From assembly GCA_023388535.1 (NCBI GenBank), contig JAEWFZ010000034.1:1-64000 (forward strand): a stretch of DNA of 64,000 bases, read 5' to 3'. The position numbers were made by a program, and so were the translations under genes. Below the pieces are notes generated by a model that saw only the letters and a list, made by a program, of their open reading frames with translations, was not told the origin of the DNA and searched no databases. This DNA comes from Bacillota bacterium (GTDB taxonomy: Bacteria; Bacillota_I; Bacilli_A; Erysipelotrichales; Erysipelotrichaceae). Below are positions 26,422 through 34,021 of this stretch, piece by piece; position 1 is the stretch's first letter; each line of letters starts with the position of its first letter.

Positions 26422-27458
26422 ATAATGGCTCTCCTTAGCACTAATTTTACGGGTTGGATGAAGTTGGTTTCAACTAATCTGAAATTTCCTTTGAGCGTAA
26501 ACCAACCGACTTCTTTGATAACAAAATCGGTAGGACGGGTTATCGTATATTGTTTGCTGATAAGTTCTTGGTTACTGACGGTAATGGCTTCACTTTGTAG
26601 ACGTTGCCATTGCGCTTGGGTTTTATCGACCGCCGTTCGATGGATCTTAAAGCCTTCCGCAAAATAACAGGTCACCGTGGAAAGACTCTCAACTTCAAGT
26701 TTAACCCAACCGAATCCTTCAAAAAATAAGACCTGTGGTTCATAGATTTGAAATACTTTTGGAAATATTGAACTTTTCGGCTGAAGTTTTAATTTATCTT
26801 CATTGGATAAAAAATTCAAGATCGAATCTTCGTGAACAAAGCCAGCGCTATCATAAATGACCCCCAACGCTTTTGTCTCCACTTTAACAAATTCTCGCGT
26901 CGTCTTTGGCAATGGAGATACCGTTAATAAACTATCGGTCAATTGATTAATTAGGGTGGACTTTCCAGCGTTTGAAGTCCCGATAAAAATGATGTTGCGA
27001 TCTCGTTTAAATTTCTTCACCAGATAGACTAAATCATCCAAGCCTTTGCTGGCATGATGGGACAAGATGACCCACCCTTTTAGCTCAATATGCAAACAAT
27101 CAAGTAATTGATTGATGGTTCTGGCTATTTTTTGTTGGTTTAAGGTTTTAGGAAGTAAATCACGCTTAGTTAAGCAAAGAATTACATCTTTTCCTTTTAA
27201 CGCTGTAGACAAACCTTTTATATTAGAAGCTTCTAGATTAAAAAGATCGACCACCCAACAATAGAGCGCTTCTGTTTCCGTTATTTTTTCTAACAGATAA
27301 CGATTAGAAAGAATGTTCTGATCAAAGTCATGATAGTCCCCATAATGTTGTAAACGAAAACAACGCTGACAATAGTCTTGATCATCACGTACTCGATAGC
27401 CTACTTGATGGGGGTCTGTAGATTGTAAATTTACCCCACAACCTTTACAATAATCCAT
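26418..27458 (-). CDS. yqeH: Circularly permuted GTPase YqeH
   Basis: This GTPase assists 30S subunit assembly. An N-terminal zinc finger (CKGCG...CQRC) is followed by the permuted order of G motifs: G4 LTKRDLL, then G1 GTSNAGKST, then G3 DSAG in place of the usual DTPG. Length is 346. I start at the ATG at 27458, with AAAGGAAG upstream. A TTG seven codons earlier is open but weak. It heads a nine-gene operon down to nth. Confidence 0.92.
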   Translation of the reverse strand: MDYCKGCGVNLQSTDPHQVGYRVRDDQDYCQRCFRLQHYGDYHDFDQNILSNRYLLEKITETEALYCWVVDLFNLEASNIKGLSTALKGKDVILCLTKRDLLPKTLNQQKIARTINQLLDCLHIELKGWVILSHHASKGLDDLVYLVKKFKRDRNIIFIGTSNAGKSTLINQLTDSLLTVSPLPKTTREFVKVETKALGVIYDSAGFVHEDSILNFLSNEDKLKLQPKSSIFPKVFQIYEPQVLFFEGFGWVKLEVESLSTVTCYFAEGFKIHRTAVDKTQAQWQRLQSEAITVSNQELISKQYTITRPTDFVIKEVGWFTLKGNFRLVETNFIQPVKLVLRRAII

Positions 27459-27500
27459 AGTCTTCCTTTCATTATTCAAGACAAATCTTTACATCTTTGT

Positions 27501-27530
27501 TAGAATACTCTTATGTATAAACAATTACAA
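27501..27530. promoter_or_regulatory. Bidirectional promoter of yqeH and the HAD-like gene
   Basis: On the plus strand, an extended -10 TGTTAGAAT (27498-27506) with a partial -35 AAGACA (27478-27483, 17-base spacing). On the minus strand, -35 TTGTAA (27530-27525) and -10 TATTCT (27507-27502), also 17 bases apart. The two -10 boxes occupy the same bases. Confidence 0.6.
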
Positions 27531-28157
27531 GGGCTTGTTATGAGTTTAGATGGTGTCCTCTTTAACAGTTATCCCTTATTAAAACAAACGTATGATACCA
27601 TCCTAGAAAGCCATCAGATTGAGGCTAACGACTATTTCTACGAACTGTATTTGGATGCGGGTCCACATGCCATGGAGCGGGCTTTCTTTCATTTCTATCA
27701 ATATGAACCACGTCATCAAGAAATGCGCGAAGCCTACGTGGCCGTCTTGGCTAATCAAGAAATTCATCCCGTAGCTTTGGCTATTTTAGAAAAAGCGAAG
27801 CAAGCCAATCTTAAAATTGGTTTGAGCAGTGGCTTAAATCGTAGGGAAGCCAAAGTTTTAGTTGACAAGCTGCCGCCATGGCTTAAAGAAGTTCCCCTAG
27901 TCTATTATAACGAAGTCATCGAAGGTAAACCCGAACGCAGCACCAATATTAAACTAGCGCGCGCCATGGGCGTTGATTCCCATGATATCGCTAGTATCGA
28001 TGCGACGGTCAACGGCGTACTTGGTGCCTATGAAGCGAATATGAAGCCCATCTATGTTGAGCTTTTTACCTTAAGGACCCTACGAGCCCAAAAGTATTCG
28101 CTACGCCAGCTTGAGACCCTCGAAGAGGTCGCTGAAGTATTGGGACTACAAATCTAA
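27513..28157 (+). CDS. HAD-superfamily protein lacking the catalytic aspartate
   Basis: The fold is the beta-phosphoglucomutase-like HAD type: motif I region VMSLDGVLFNS, helical cap, motif II GLSSG, motif III lysine (EGKPE, K139), motif IV IDATVNGV. The nucleophile position of DxDG is serine (S11), and the acidic pair of motif IV reads D-A (163-164) instead of E-D. Normal phosphatase or mutase chemistry is therefore unlikely. The 214-residue gene has no ribosome site, and its ATG lies 6 bases after a -10 box, so the mRNA is probably leaderless. It overlaps the end of parC on the opposite strand. Confidence 0.8.
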   Translation: MYKQLQGLVMSLDGVLFNSYPLLKQTYDTILESHQIEANDYFYELYLDAGPHAMERAFFHFYQYEPRHQEMREAYVAVLANQEIHPVALAILEKAKQANLKIGLSSGLNRREAKVLVDKLPPWLKEVPLVYYNEVIEGKPERSTNIKLARAMGVDSHDIASIDATVNGVLGAYEANMKPIYVELFTLRTLRAQKYSLRQLETLEEVAEVLGLQI

Positions 28158-30629
28158 ACTAACTTGTTGAGAACCTTTAGAAGCAGGTTCTTTTCTTTGT
28201 TCAACGATCATCGGTAACGATATGATTTTATCGGCGCGTACATACAAACTTTTCTCAAAACTACTGTAAGTTTGGCTAAAATCCATTAAGCGCACGTCTT
28301 TGAACTTAAGGGTTTCCATCGACTGGTCATAAAACGGTAATTCATCATTAACCTTCCCCGTATAAATACCTGCGATACGGATGGTTCTCGATTTAATCCG
28401 TTTAGCTACTAAATTACCGCGCACCGGACGCCCCATAGGCTCTAAATCCGTTTCATTAAAGCGTTTCATTTCGAAATCTTTGGTAATCACGACAATATCT
28501 TCTCCCATTTCAAGACTAGCTGCCGCCGCAATACTATCCTGCTCGGTTAAATTCATCGCATTGACGCCACCCGCATTTAATCCTTGAATGGATACTAGGG
28601 ACTCATTAAAACGAGTGATATAGCCTTTTTCCGTAACCAGAACAATATCTTTGTCCGGCACTAAAACAAAACTGGAGACTAGTTCATCCTTAGCGCTTAA
28701 GTTCATCGCTTTAAACATCTTGTTATTGCGAATGACTTCAAAGTCACGTATCGTGGTTTTCTTAATCTTACCTAGCTTTGAGACCATCACAATCCAAGCG
28801 TCCGATTGTAAATCGGCATTACTAAATACCGCTAAGATTTCATCATCACCGCTTAATTGTAATAAGGCCGATGCATGGAAACCAACGTCTTTCCAACGTG
28901 CCTCTGGAATTTCAAAACCGGAAAGGACACCATACTGTCCTTTTTTAGTAATGAAAAGGACTCGATCTTTGGAGTTGATACTCCCCTGACCAGCGATAAA
29001 ATCATTTTCCCGAACCGTAGATAAAATCGCATTAGAAGCCGTATAGGAACGTAAACTAGAGCGTTTTAAATAACCTTGACGCGAGAACGAAACCATGATT
29101 TCTTCCGACGCAATTAAATCGGTTGGATCATAGCTAATTTCTTCGATTTCATCTTCGATCTTAGTTCTTCGTGGTCGGTTGTATTTCTCTTTGATTTGCT
29201 TAAACTCGGTAATCAATAGATTGGTTAATAATTGTGGTTCATTCATGATCATTTCTAATTCTTCAATGAGATTGAGTAATTGAGCAAATTCTTCACGAAC
29301 CTCGACAATATCGGTATTGCTCAGGCGATAAAGACGCAACGAGACAATCGCTTCGGCTTGAGCTTCACTAAATTCAAAACGTTCAATCAGATTCTTCTTA
29401 GAATCAGACTTATCGTTAGAGTTTCGAATAATTTGAATAACTTCATCTAGATAGGAAACCATTCTCATAATTCCCTCTAGAATATGGGCTCGTTCTAACG
29501 CTTTTTGATGACGATATTTACAACGATTAAAGACCACTTCACGACGAAACTTAATAAAGGAATCTAAGATTTCAATAATTCCCATCTGTTTTGGGCGTAA
29601 ATTGGAAATGGCTACCATATTCGCGGAGAAATTAATTTGTAGCGAAGTTTCCTTATATAAAACATTTAAAACCAAATTAATATCGGCTTCTTTTTTAACA
29701 TCAATAACAATCCTCAAACCATTACGATCGGATTCATCGCGAACATCGGTAATATCGGAGAGTTGACTGAGTCGAAGATTCGTAATTTGTTCCACTAAAC
29801 TGGATTTAACCACTTCAAAAGGAATTTCGCTAATAATGATTTGTTGTAAGCGGGCAGTGGTTTTTACTTCTAAACTAGCACGGATTTGAACTCTACCAGA
29901 GCCGGTTTTTAGAATTTCTAAAATCTCTTCTTTACCTAATACAATGCCCCCCGTAGGAAAATCTGGTCCTTGGATGATATGGTAAATATCCTCTTCGGCA
30001 GCATCGGCAAATTGCGTGCGATAGATGGTGGCATCCATAATTTCATTGAAATTAAAAGGTGGGATCTTTGTAGCAAATCCGGTCGAAATACCACTGGCAC
30101 CATTAACCAATAATTGACAAAACTGAGCGGGTAAAACCACCGGTTCGTATTCCGTATCGGAATAGTTTAATGTAAATGGTACCGTCTCTTCATCAATGTC
30201 AATCAAGAGCTCATTAGCAATCGCTTGTAAACGACATTCGGTATAACGCATGGCCGCGGCGGGATCGTTATCAATTGATCCATTATTACCTTGCATATCG
30301 ACCAAAGGAACGTTCATTTTCCAATCCTGCGATAAACGCACCATGGCATCATACACCGAAGCATCGCCATGAGGATGATAGTTTCCTATAATCAACCCCA
30401 CCATTTTCGCGGATTTACGGTAAGGTTTTTCATAACTATTGCCATCTTTATACATGGCATACAAAATACGTCGTTGAACCGGCTTTAAACCGTCACGAAC
30501 ATCTGGCAAAGCGCGATCTTGAATAATGTATTTCGCATAGCGCGCATAGCGAGACTCAAAAACATCGGTCAGACTTTTATCGATCGTTTGAGAAATATCT
30601 TTTATGGTTTCTTTCTTTTTTCGGCTCAT
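28146..30629 (-). CDS. parC: DNA topoisomerase IV subunit A
   Basis: This DNA-cleaving subunit unlinks daughter chromosomes. The 827-residue protein has the catalytic tyrosine in AAMRYTECR (Y129) and a C-terminal beta-pinwheel. The quinolone-determining region reads HPHGDASVYDAMVR: alanine at 90 where S. aureus GrlA has Ser80, and aspartate at 94 where it has Glu84. It overlaps parE by four bases. Pairing with parE and plsY, as in B. subtilis, supports ParC rather than GyrA. Confidence 0.92.
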   Translation of the reverse strand: MSRKKKETIKDISQTIDKSLTDVFESRYARYAKYIIQDRALPDVRDGLKPVQRRILYAMYKDGNSYEKPYRKSAKMVGLIIGNYHPHGDASVYDAMVRLSQDWKMNVPLVDMQGNNGSIDNDPAAAMRYTECRLQAIANELLIDIDEETVPFTLNYSDTEYEPVVLPAQFCQLLVNGASGISTGFATKIPPFNFNEIMDATIYRTQFADAAEEDIYHIIQGPDFPTGGIVLGKEEILEILKTGSGRVQIRASLEVKTTARLQQIIISEIPFEVVKSSLVEQITNLRLSQLSDITDVRDESDRNGLRIVIDVKKEADINLVLNVLYKETSLQINFSANMVAISNLRPKQMGIIEILDSFIKFRREVVFNRCKYRHQKALERAHILEGIMRMVSYLDEVIQIIRNSNDKSDSKKNLIERFEFSEAQAEAIVSLRLYRLSNTDIVEVREEFAQLLNLIEELEMIMNEPQLLTNLLITEFKQIKEKYNRPRRTKIEDEIEEISYDPTDLIASEEIMVSFSRQGYLKRSSLRSYTASNAILSTVRENDFIAGQGSINSKDRVLFITKKGQYGVLSGFEIPEARWKDVGFHASALLQLSGDDEILAVFSNADLQSDAWIVMVSKLGKIKKTTIRDFEVIRNNKMFKAMNLSAKDELVSSFVLVPDKDIVLVTEKGYITRFNESLVSIQGLNAGGVNAMNLTEQDSIAAAASLEMGEDIVVITKDFEMKRFNETDLEPMGRPVRGNLVAKRIKSRTIRIAGIYTGKVNDELPFYDQSMETLKFKDVRLMDFSQTYSSFEKSLYVRADKIISLPMIVEQRKEPASKGSQQVSLDL
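28170..28195 (+). terminator. Terminator of the HAD-like gene inside the parC end
   Basis: The 7-bp stem AGAACCT/AGGTTCT with an 8-base loop is followed on the plus strand by TTTTCTTT. It lies within the last codons of the convergent parC. Confidence 0.6.
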
Positions 30630-32536
30630 ACTTGTTCTATCCCATCAAAATTAATATTTTCTTCAATCCATTCACGGCGCAAACTGGCATCATCTTTCAT
30701 TAATGTTTGAATGGTTTTGGCGACTTGGTGAGCATCATCGATACTCACTTTTAACAAGGTTCGCGTTAAAGGATTCATGGTCGTCTCCCAGAGTTGACTG
30801 GCATTCATTTCACCGAGTCCTTTATAGCGTTGGATATCGTATCGTTTCATCCGTTGGCGATGTTCTTCAAGTTCAGCCTCAGAGTAACAATAATGAGATT
30901 CGCTCTTATTATAAATTCGATACAACGGAGGTTGAGCGATGTATATATGACCATGTTCGAATAGTGGTCTCATAAAACGATAGAAGAAAGTTAGTAATAA
31001 GACTTGAATATGGCTACCGTCATCGTCGGCATCGGTCATAATGATTATTTTGTCGTAGTTAGATTCATCGACTTCAAAATCTTGGCCTACGCCAGCACCG
31101 ATGGTATGAATAATGGTATTTAATTCTTCATTTTTATAAATCCGATCTTGATTGGATCGTTCGATATTAAGTACTTTACCGCGTAGTGGTAAAATAGCTT
31201 GAAACTTAGAATCTCTTCCTTGCTTGGCCGAACCCCCTGCGGAATCACCTTCCACCAAAAACAATTCATTAATTTTAGCGTTCTTAGTTTGAGCGTTAGC
31301 TAGTTTTCCGGATAAGATCTTTTCACTATTTTTTCGACTCTTACCTTGACGAGCATCATCGCGAGCTTTTCTAGCGGCTTTACGGGCTTCTTGAGCGCGT
31401 TGGATTTTTTTAATTAAATCAACGGTAAAATTATGATTTTCTTCTAAGATATAGGTTAATTTTTCATAAATAAAAGCATCGACTAAAGTTCTAGCTTGAG
31501 GTGTTCCTAATTTATCTTTAGTTTGGCCTTCGAATTGAAGAATCGATTCTGGAATCGAAACGGCTAAGATAGCTACTAAACCTTCACGAATATCATTACC
31601 TTCAAAATTGGTATCCTTCTCTTTTAAAATGCCATATTTTCGAGCGTAATCGTTGATAGCCCGGGTAATCGCCATCCTTAAACCAACCTCATGAGAACCA
31701 CCACCACGGGTACGAACGAGATTGACATAGGAAACAAAGGTTTCTGAATAATCATCCGTAAATTGTAACGCACAAGCGATTTCAATAGGTTCGCTTTTTC
31801 CTTTAAAGATTAATTTTGGACCAAATACTTCTTTATCGGAACAAAGTACATCGACAAAAGCGGTGAGTCCATCCTCAAATTTGTAAACTTCTTTTTTGAT
31901 TGGATCAACCCGTTGATCAACGATTTCAAAGCTAATGTTCTCTAGTAAATAGGCAGATTCTTCCATCCTGCGTGCAATGGTTTGATAACTAAAGGTTAGA
32001 TCATTAAAAATCGTTGGGTCGGGTTTAAAACGTACCTTGGTTCCGGTTTGACTGGATTTTCCTAATTCCTTTAACTTACTAACTTTGGTTCCACCCTTTT
32101 CAAAACGCATCATCACTTTACGCTGATCGCGTTGAACAATGACTTCCATCCAGGTCGAAAGCGCGTTGACCACTGAGCCACCAACGCCGTGTAAACCACC
32201 CGCAGTTTTGTATCCGCCAGCTTCCGAAAATTTGCCACCAGCATGGAGTTCTGTATAGATAACTTTTAAAGTACTTTCCCCGGAACTATGTTTATCAATC
32301 GGGACGCCACGTCCAAAATCTTCTATAGAAATAATATTGTCCGGTTCTAATGTACAGATAATTCGATTCCCAAAACCATTCATGGCCTCGTCAATCGCGT
32401 TATCAAGGATTTCCCATACCAAATGGTGTAAGCCTACCGAATCGGTAGATCCAATATACATTCCCGGACGTTTACGAACTGCTTCCAAACCTTTTAAGAT
32501 TTGGATACTTGAACTATCGTAATTTTTGTTTGACAA
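30626..32536 (-). CDS. parE: DNA topoisomerase IV subunit B
   Basis: This ATPase subunit of topoisomerase IV has the GHKL ATP site (EILDNAIDEA, IEDFGRGVPI, GGLHGVGGSVVNAL), a transducer domain and a Toprim domain (LVEGDSAGGSA, MTDADDDGSHI). Length is 636. The start is TTG at 32536 with GAGGTG seven bases upstream. No nearby ATG fits. An extended -10 promoter lies upstream and faces away from plsY. Confidence 0.93.
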   Translation of the reverse strand: MSNKNYDSSSIQILKGLEAVRKRPGMYIGSTDSVGLHHLVWEILDNAIDEAMNGFGNRIICTLEPDNIISIEDFGRGVPIDKHSSGESTLKVIYTELHAGGKFSEAGGYKTAGGLHGVGGSVVNALSTWMEVIVQRDQRKVMMRFEKGGTKVSKLKELGKSSQTGTKVRFKPDPTIFNDLTFSYQTIARRMEESAYLLENISFEIVDQRVDPIKKEVYKFEDGLTAFVDVLCSDKEVFGPKLIFKGKSEPIEIACALQFTDDYSETFVSYVNLVRTRGGGSHEVGLRMAITRAINDYARKYGILKEKDTNFEGNDIREGLVAILAVSIPESILQFEGQTKDKLGTPQARTLVDAFIYEKLTYILEENHNFTVDLIKKIQRAQEARKAARKARDDARQGKSRKNSEKILSGKLANAQTKNAKINELFLVEGDSAGGSAKQGRDSKFQAILPLRGKVLNIERSNQDRIYKNEELNTIIHTIGAGVGQDFEVDESNYDKIIIMTDADDDGSHIQVLLLTFFYRFMRPLFEHGHIYIAQPPLYRIYNKSESHYCYSEAELEEHRQRMKRYDIQRYKGLGEMNASQLWETTMNPLTRTLLKVSIDDAHQVAKTIQTLMKDDASLRREWIEENINFDGIEQV

Positions 32537-32560
32537 ATACTAACACCTCACTCACGTTAT

Positions 32561-32569
32561 ATTATAACA
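32561..32569 (-). promoter_or_regulatory. parE extended -10
   Basis: TGTTATAAT on the minus strand, about 24 bases before the TTG start of parE. No strong -35. Confidence 0.55.
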
Positions 32570-32609
32570 AAATAGTTTTCAACTTAAAAAAGCATTTTAG
32601 CTTAAATTA

Positions 32610-32618
32610 TGCTAGAAT
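32610..32618 (+). promoter_or_regulatory. plsY extended -10
   Basis: TGCTAGAAT on the plus strand, 18 bases before the plsY ATG. The weak -35 region is compensated by the TG extension. Confidence 0.55.
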
Positions 32619-32636
32619 GACCTAGAGGTAATTATT

Positions 32637-33263
32637 ATGAACTATTTCTTCTTATTTTTAGCCATTATCGCTGGATATTTATTCGGTTCCATCCCCTTTG
32701 CTTTGGTTATTGGTAAACTGTTCTTTAATACCGATATTAGAGAACATGGTTCACATAACCTTGGCGGTACCAATACTTTAAGGGTTTTAGGGAAAACGGC
32801 CGGTATTACCGTTACCATCTTAGATGTTCTCAAAGGGTTTATCGCGATGTTGGTTTTCTCATTTATTCAAAATAATCCAAATATTACTTTGGTCGCTGGA
32901 TTTGCGGCCAGTTTAGGACATGCCTTTCCGGTTTTTGCTGAATTTAAAGGTGGAAAAGCGGTCAGTACCTTCTTTGGCTTTTTATTAGGGATTGCCGTCT
33001 TTATTCAAAGAAGTCCTTGGTTGTTTTTACTAGGTGTAGCCATCTTTTTCGCACTAGCGTTTGCGACGCGTTATGTTTCATTATCGTCGATGGTCTCAAC
33101 TTCAACCACTGCCTTGCTTTCCTTTTTTATGATGCACAATCAATTAGCTTCCATCATGCTGGTGCTGATTGCTTTATTTATCATCTATCGTCATCGTGAA
33201 AACATTAAACGCCTTTTAGCGGGAACGGAAAATAAAGTTAGTGCCGCCAAACGGAAACCTTAA
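32637..33263 (+). CDS. plsY: Acyl-phosphate:glycerol-3-phosphate acyltransferase PlsY
   Basis: This integral membrane enzyme starts phospholipid synthesis by moving an acyl group from acyl-phosphate to glycerol-3-phosphate. It shows the three conserved cytoplasmic motifs: GSIPFALVIGK, GSHNLGGTNTLR (usually GSGNxGATN) and the glycine-rich EFKGGKAVSTFFG. There are about five membrane segments in 208 residues. It is divergent from parE, as in B. subtilis, and converges on a lipoprotein gene with a 4-base overlap. Confidence 0.93.
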   Translation: MNYFFLFLAIIAGYLFGSIPFALVIGKLFFNTDIREHGSHNLGGTNTLRVLGKTAGITVTILDVLKGFIAMLVFSFIQNNPNITLVAGFAASLGHAFPVFAEFKGGKAVSTFFGFLLGIAVFIQRSPWLFLLGVAIFFALAFATRYVSLSSMVSTSTTALLSFFMMHNQLASIMLVLIALFIIYRHRENIKRLLAGTENKVSAAKRKP

Positions 33264-33763
33264 GCTTTTAAATTAAAGTTAAAGAATTCTTTGATAATTT
33301 GGTTGTTTTCGCCACTTTCAAACTGAACAAATATTTTTAAATTAACCGCAGAACTTTCTATAACGCGATTAAGATTAATGCCCTTGTAATAGCCTGGTTC
33401 TGGATTACTTTGATGCGGCACCAGATTAACGACATCATCAAAAATACCGATACAGGGCATCATCTCCGTTTGGATTTCATAAATCGTATTATCTTCCACC
33501 ACCATGACAAGTAGATTTTTCATTTCTACTTTCGGATTCTCAATAAAAATATCGTAACGATACTTTCCCGCTATTTCGGTCATCTTAGTTGAGATATCAA
33601 AGTATTGAGACATACTTTGATAGGCCACCGCGGATAAGGTTAGATTATAATAAGAGCGATAGTTTTGAGATTGTTCGTTACTGATGGTATTAAAAAAGTT
33701 TTGATTGGGCTGACAACCAACTAAAGTAAGTAATACAACTATAAATAACTTAATTCGTTTCAT
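33260..33763 (-). CDS. Lipoprotein of unknown function
   Basis: The 167 residues start with a signal peptide and lipobox LVGC (cysteine 17). The mature part shows alternating hydrophobic residues suggesting beta structure (YRYDIFIENPKVEMKNLLVMV). I recognise no family. The ATG has no ribosome site and lies 6 bases after the extended -10 TGGTATAAT, so the mRNA is probably leaderless. It is divergent from a 54-residue membrane protein gene. Confidence 0.8.
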   Translation of the reverse strand: MKRIKLFIVVLLTLVGCQPNQNFFNTISNEQSQNYRSYYNLTLSAVAYQSMSQYFDISTKMTEIAGKYRYDIFIENPKVEMKNLLVMVVEDNTIYEIQTEMMPCIGIFDDVVNLVPHQSNPEPGYYKGINLNRVIESSAVNLKIFVQFESGENNQIIKEFFNFNLKA

Positions 33764-33769
33764 ATATAA

Positions 33770-33778
33770 ATTATACCA
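33770..33778 (-). promoter_or_regulatory. Lipoprotein gene extended -10 (leaderless)
   Basis: TGGTATAAT on the minus strand ends 6 bases before the ATG at 33763, so transcription should begin at or next to the start codon. Confidence 0.6.
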
Positions 33779-33795
33779 CCGTCTCTAGCTAAATC

Positions 33796-33804
33796 TGATA
33801 TAAT
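33796..33804 (+). promoter_or_regulatory. Extended -10 of the small membrane protein gene
   Basis: TGATATAAT on the plus strand, 17 bases before the ATG at 33822, with the ribosome site GAGGTGA between them. Confidence 0.65.
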
Positions 33805-33821
33805 TCTAGTCGAGGTGAATT

Positions 33822-33986
33822 ATGAGTTCTAAACGTAAACTTGGTATATTTCTAGTAGTCTTAGGAGGATTTCTCTTACTAAAGCAATACTTTCCTGAGT
33901 TTTTACAGTCCTTCCTTAATGTTATAACCTTACCATTAATCTTAGTGGTTATCGGTTTATATTTGATCGTTACTACAAATAAGTAA
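33822..33986 (+). CDS. 54-residue membrane protein, function unknown
   Basis: A short gene in the gap between the lipoprotein gene and tyrS. It starts MSSKRKLGIF, has two hydrophobic helices (about 8-21 and 33-51) with a short loop KQYFPEFLQS, and ends TTNK. The layout resembles the small two-helix units of LiaI/DUF5668-type proteins, but I cannot assign it. It has its own promoter, a strong GAGGTGA ribosome site and a shared terminator, so it is very likely real. Confidence 0.8.
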   Translation: MSSKRKLGIFLVVLGGFLLLKQYFPEFLQSFLNVITLPLILVVIGLYLIVTTNK

Positions 33987-34021
33987 AAAAACTACTTAAC
34001 TTGAACCATTAAGTAGTTTTT
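33987..34021. terminator. Bidirectional terminator between the small membrane gene and tyrS
   Basis: The 13-bp stem AAAAACTACTTAA/TTAAGTAGTTTTT has a 9-base loop and T runs in both directions. It contains the tyrS stop codon within one arm. Confidence 0.9.

Noticed and set aside
28146..32536. GyrA/GyrB instead of ParC/ParE
   Set aside because: The plsY neighbour, divergent layout and ParE-type sequence after IHTIGAGVGQ favour topoisomerase IV.
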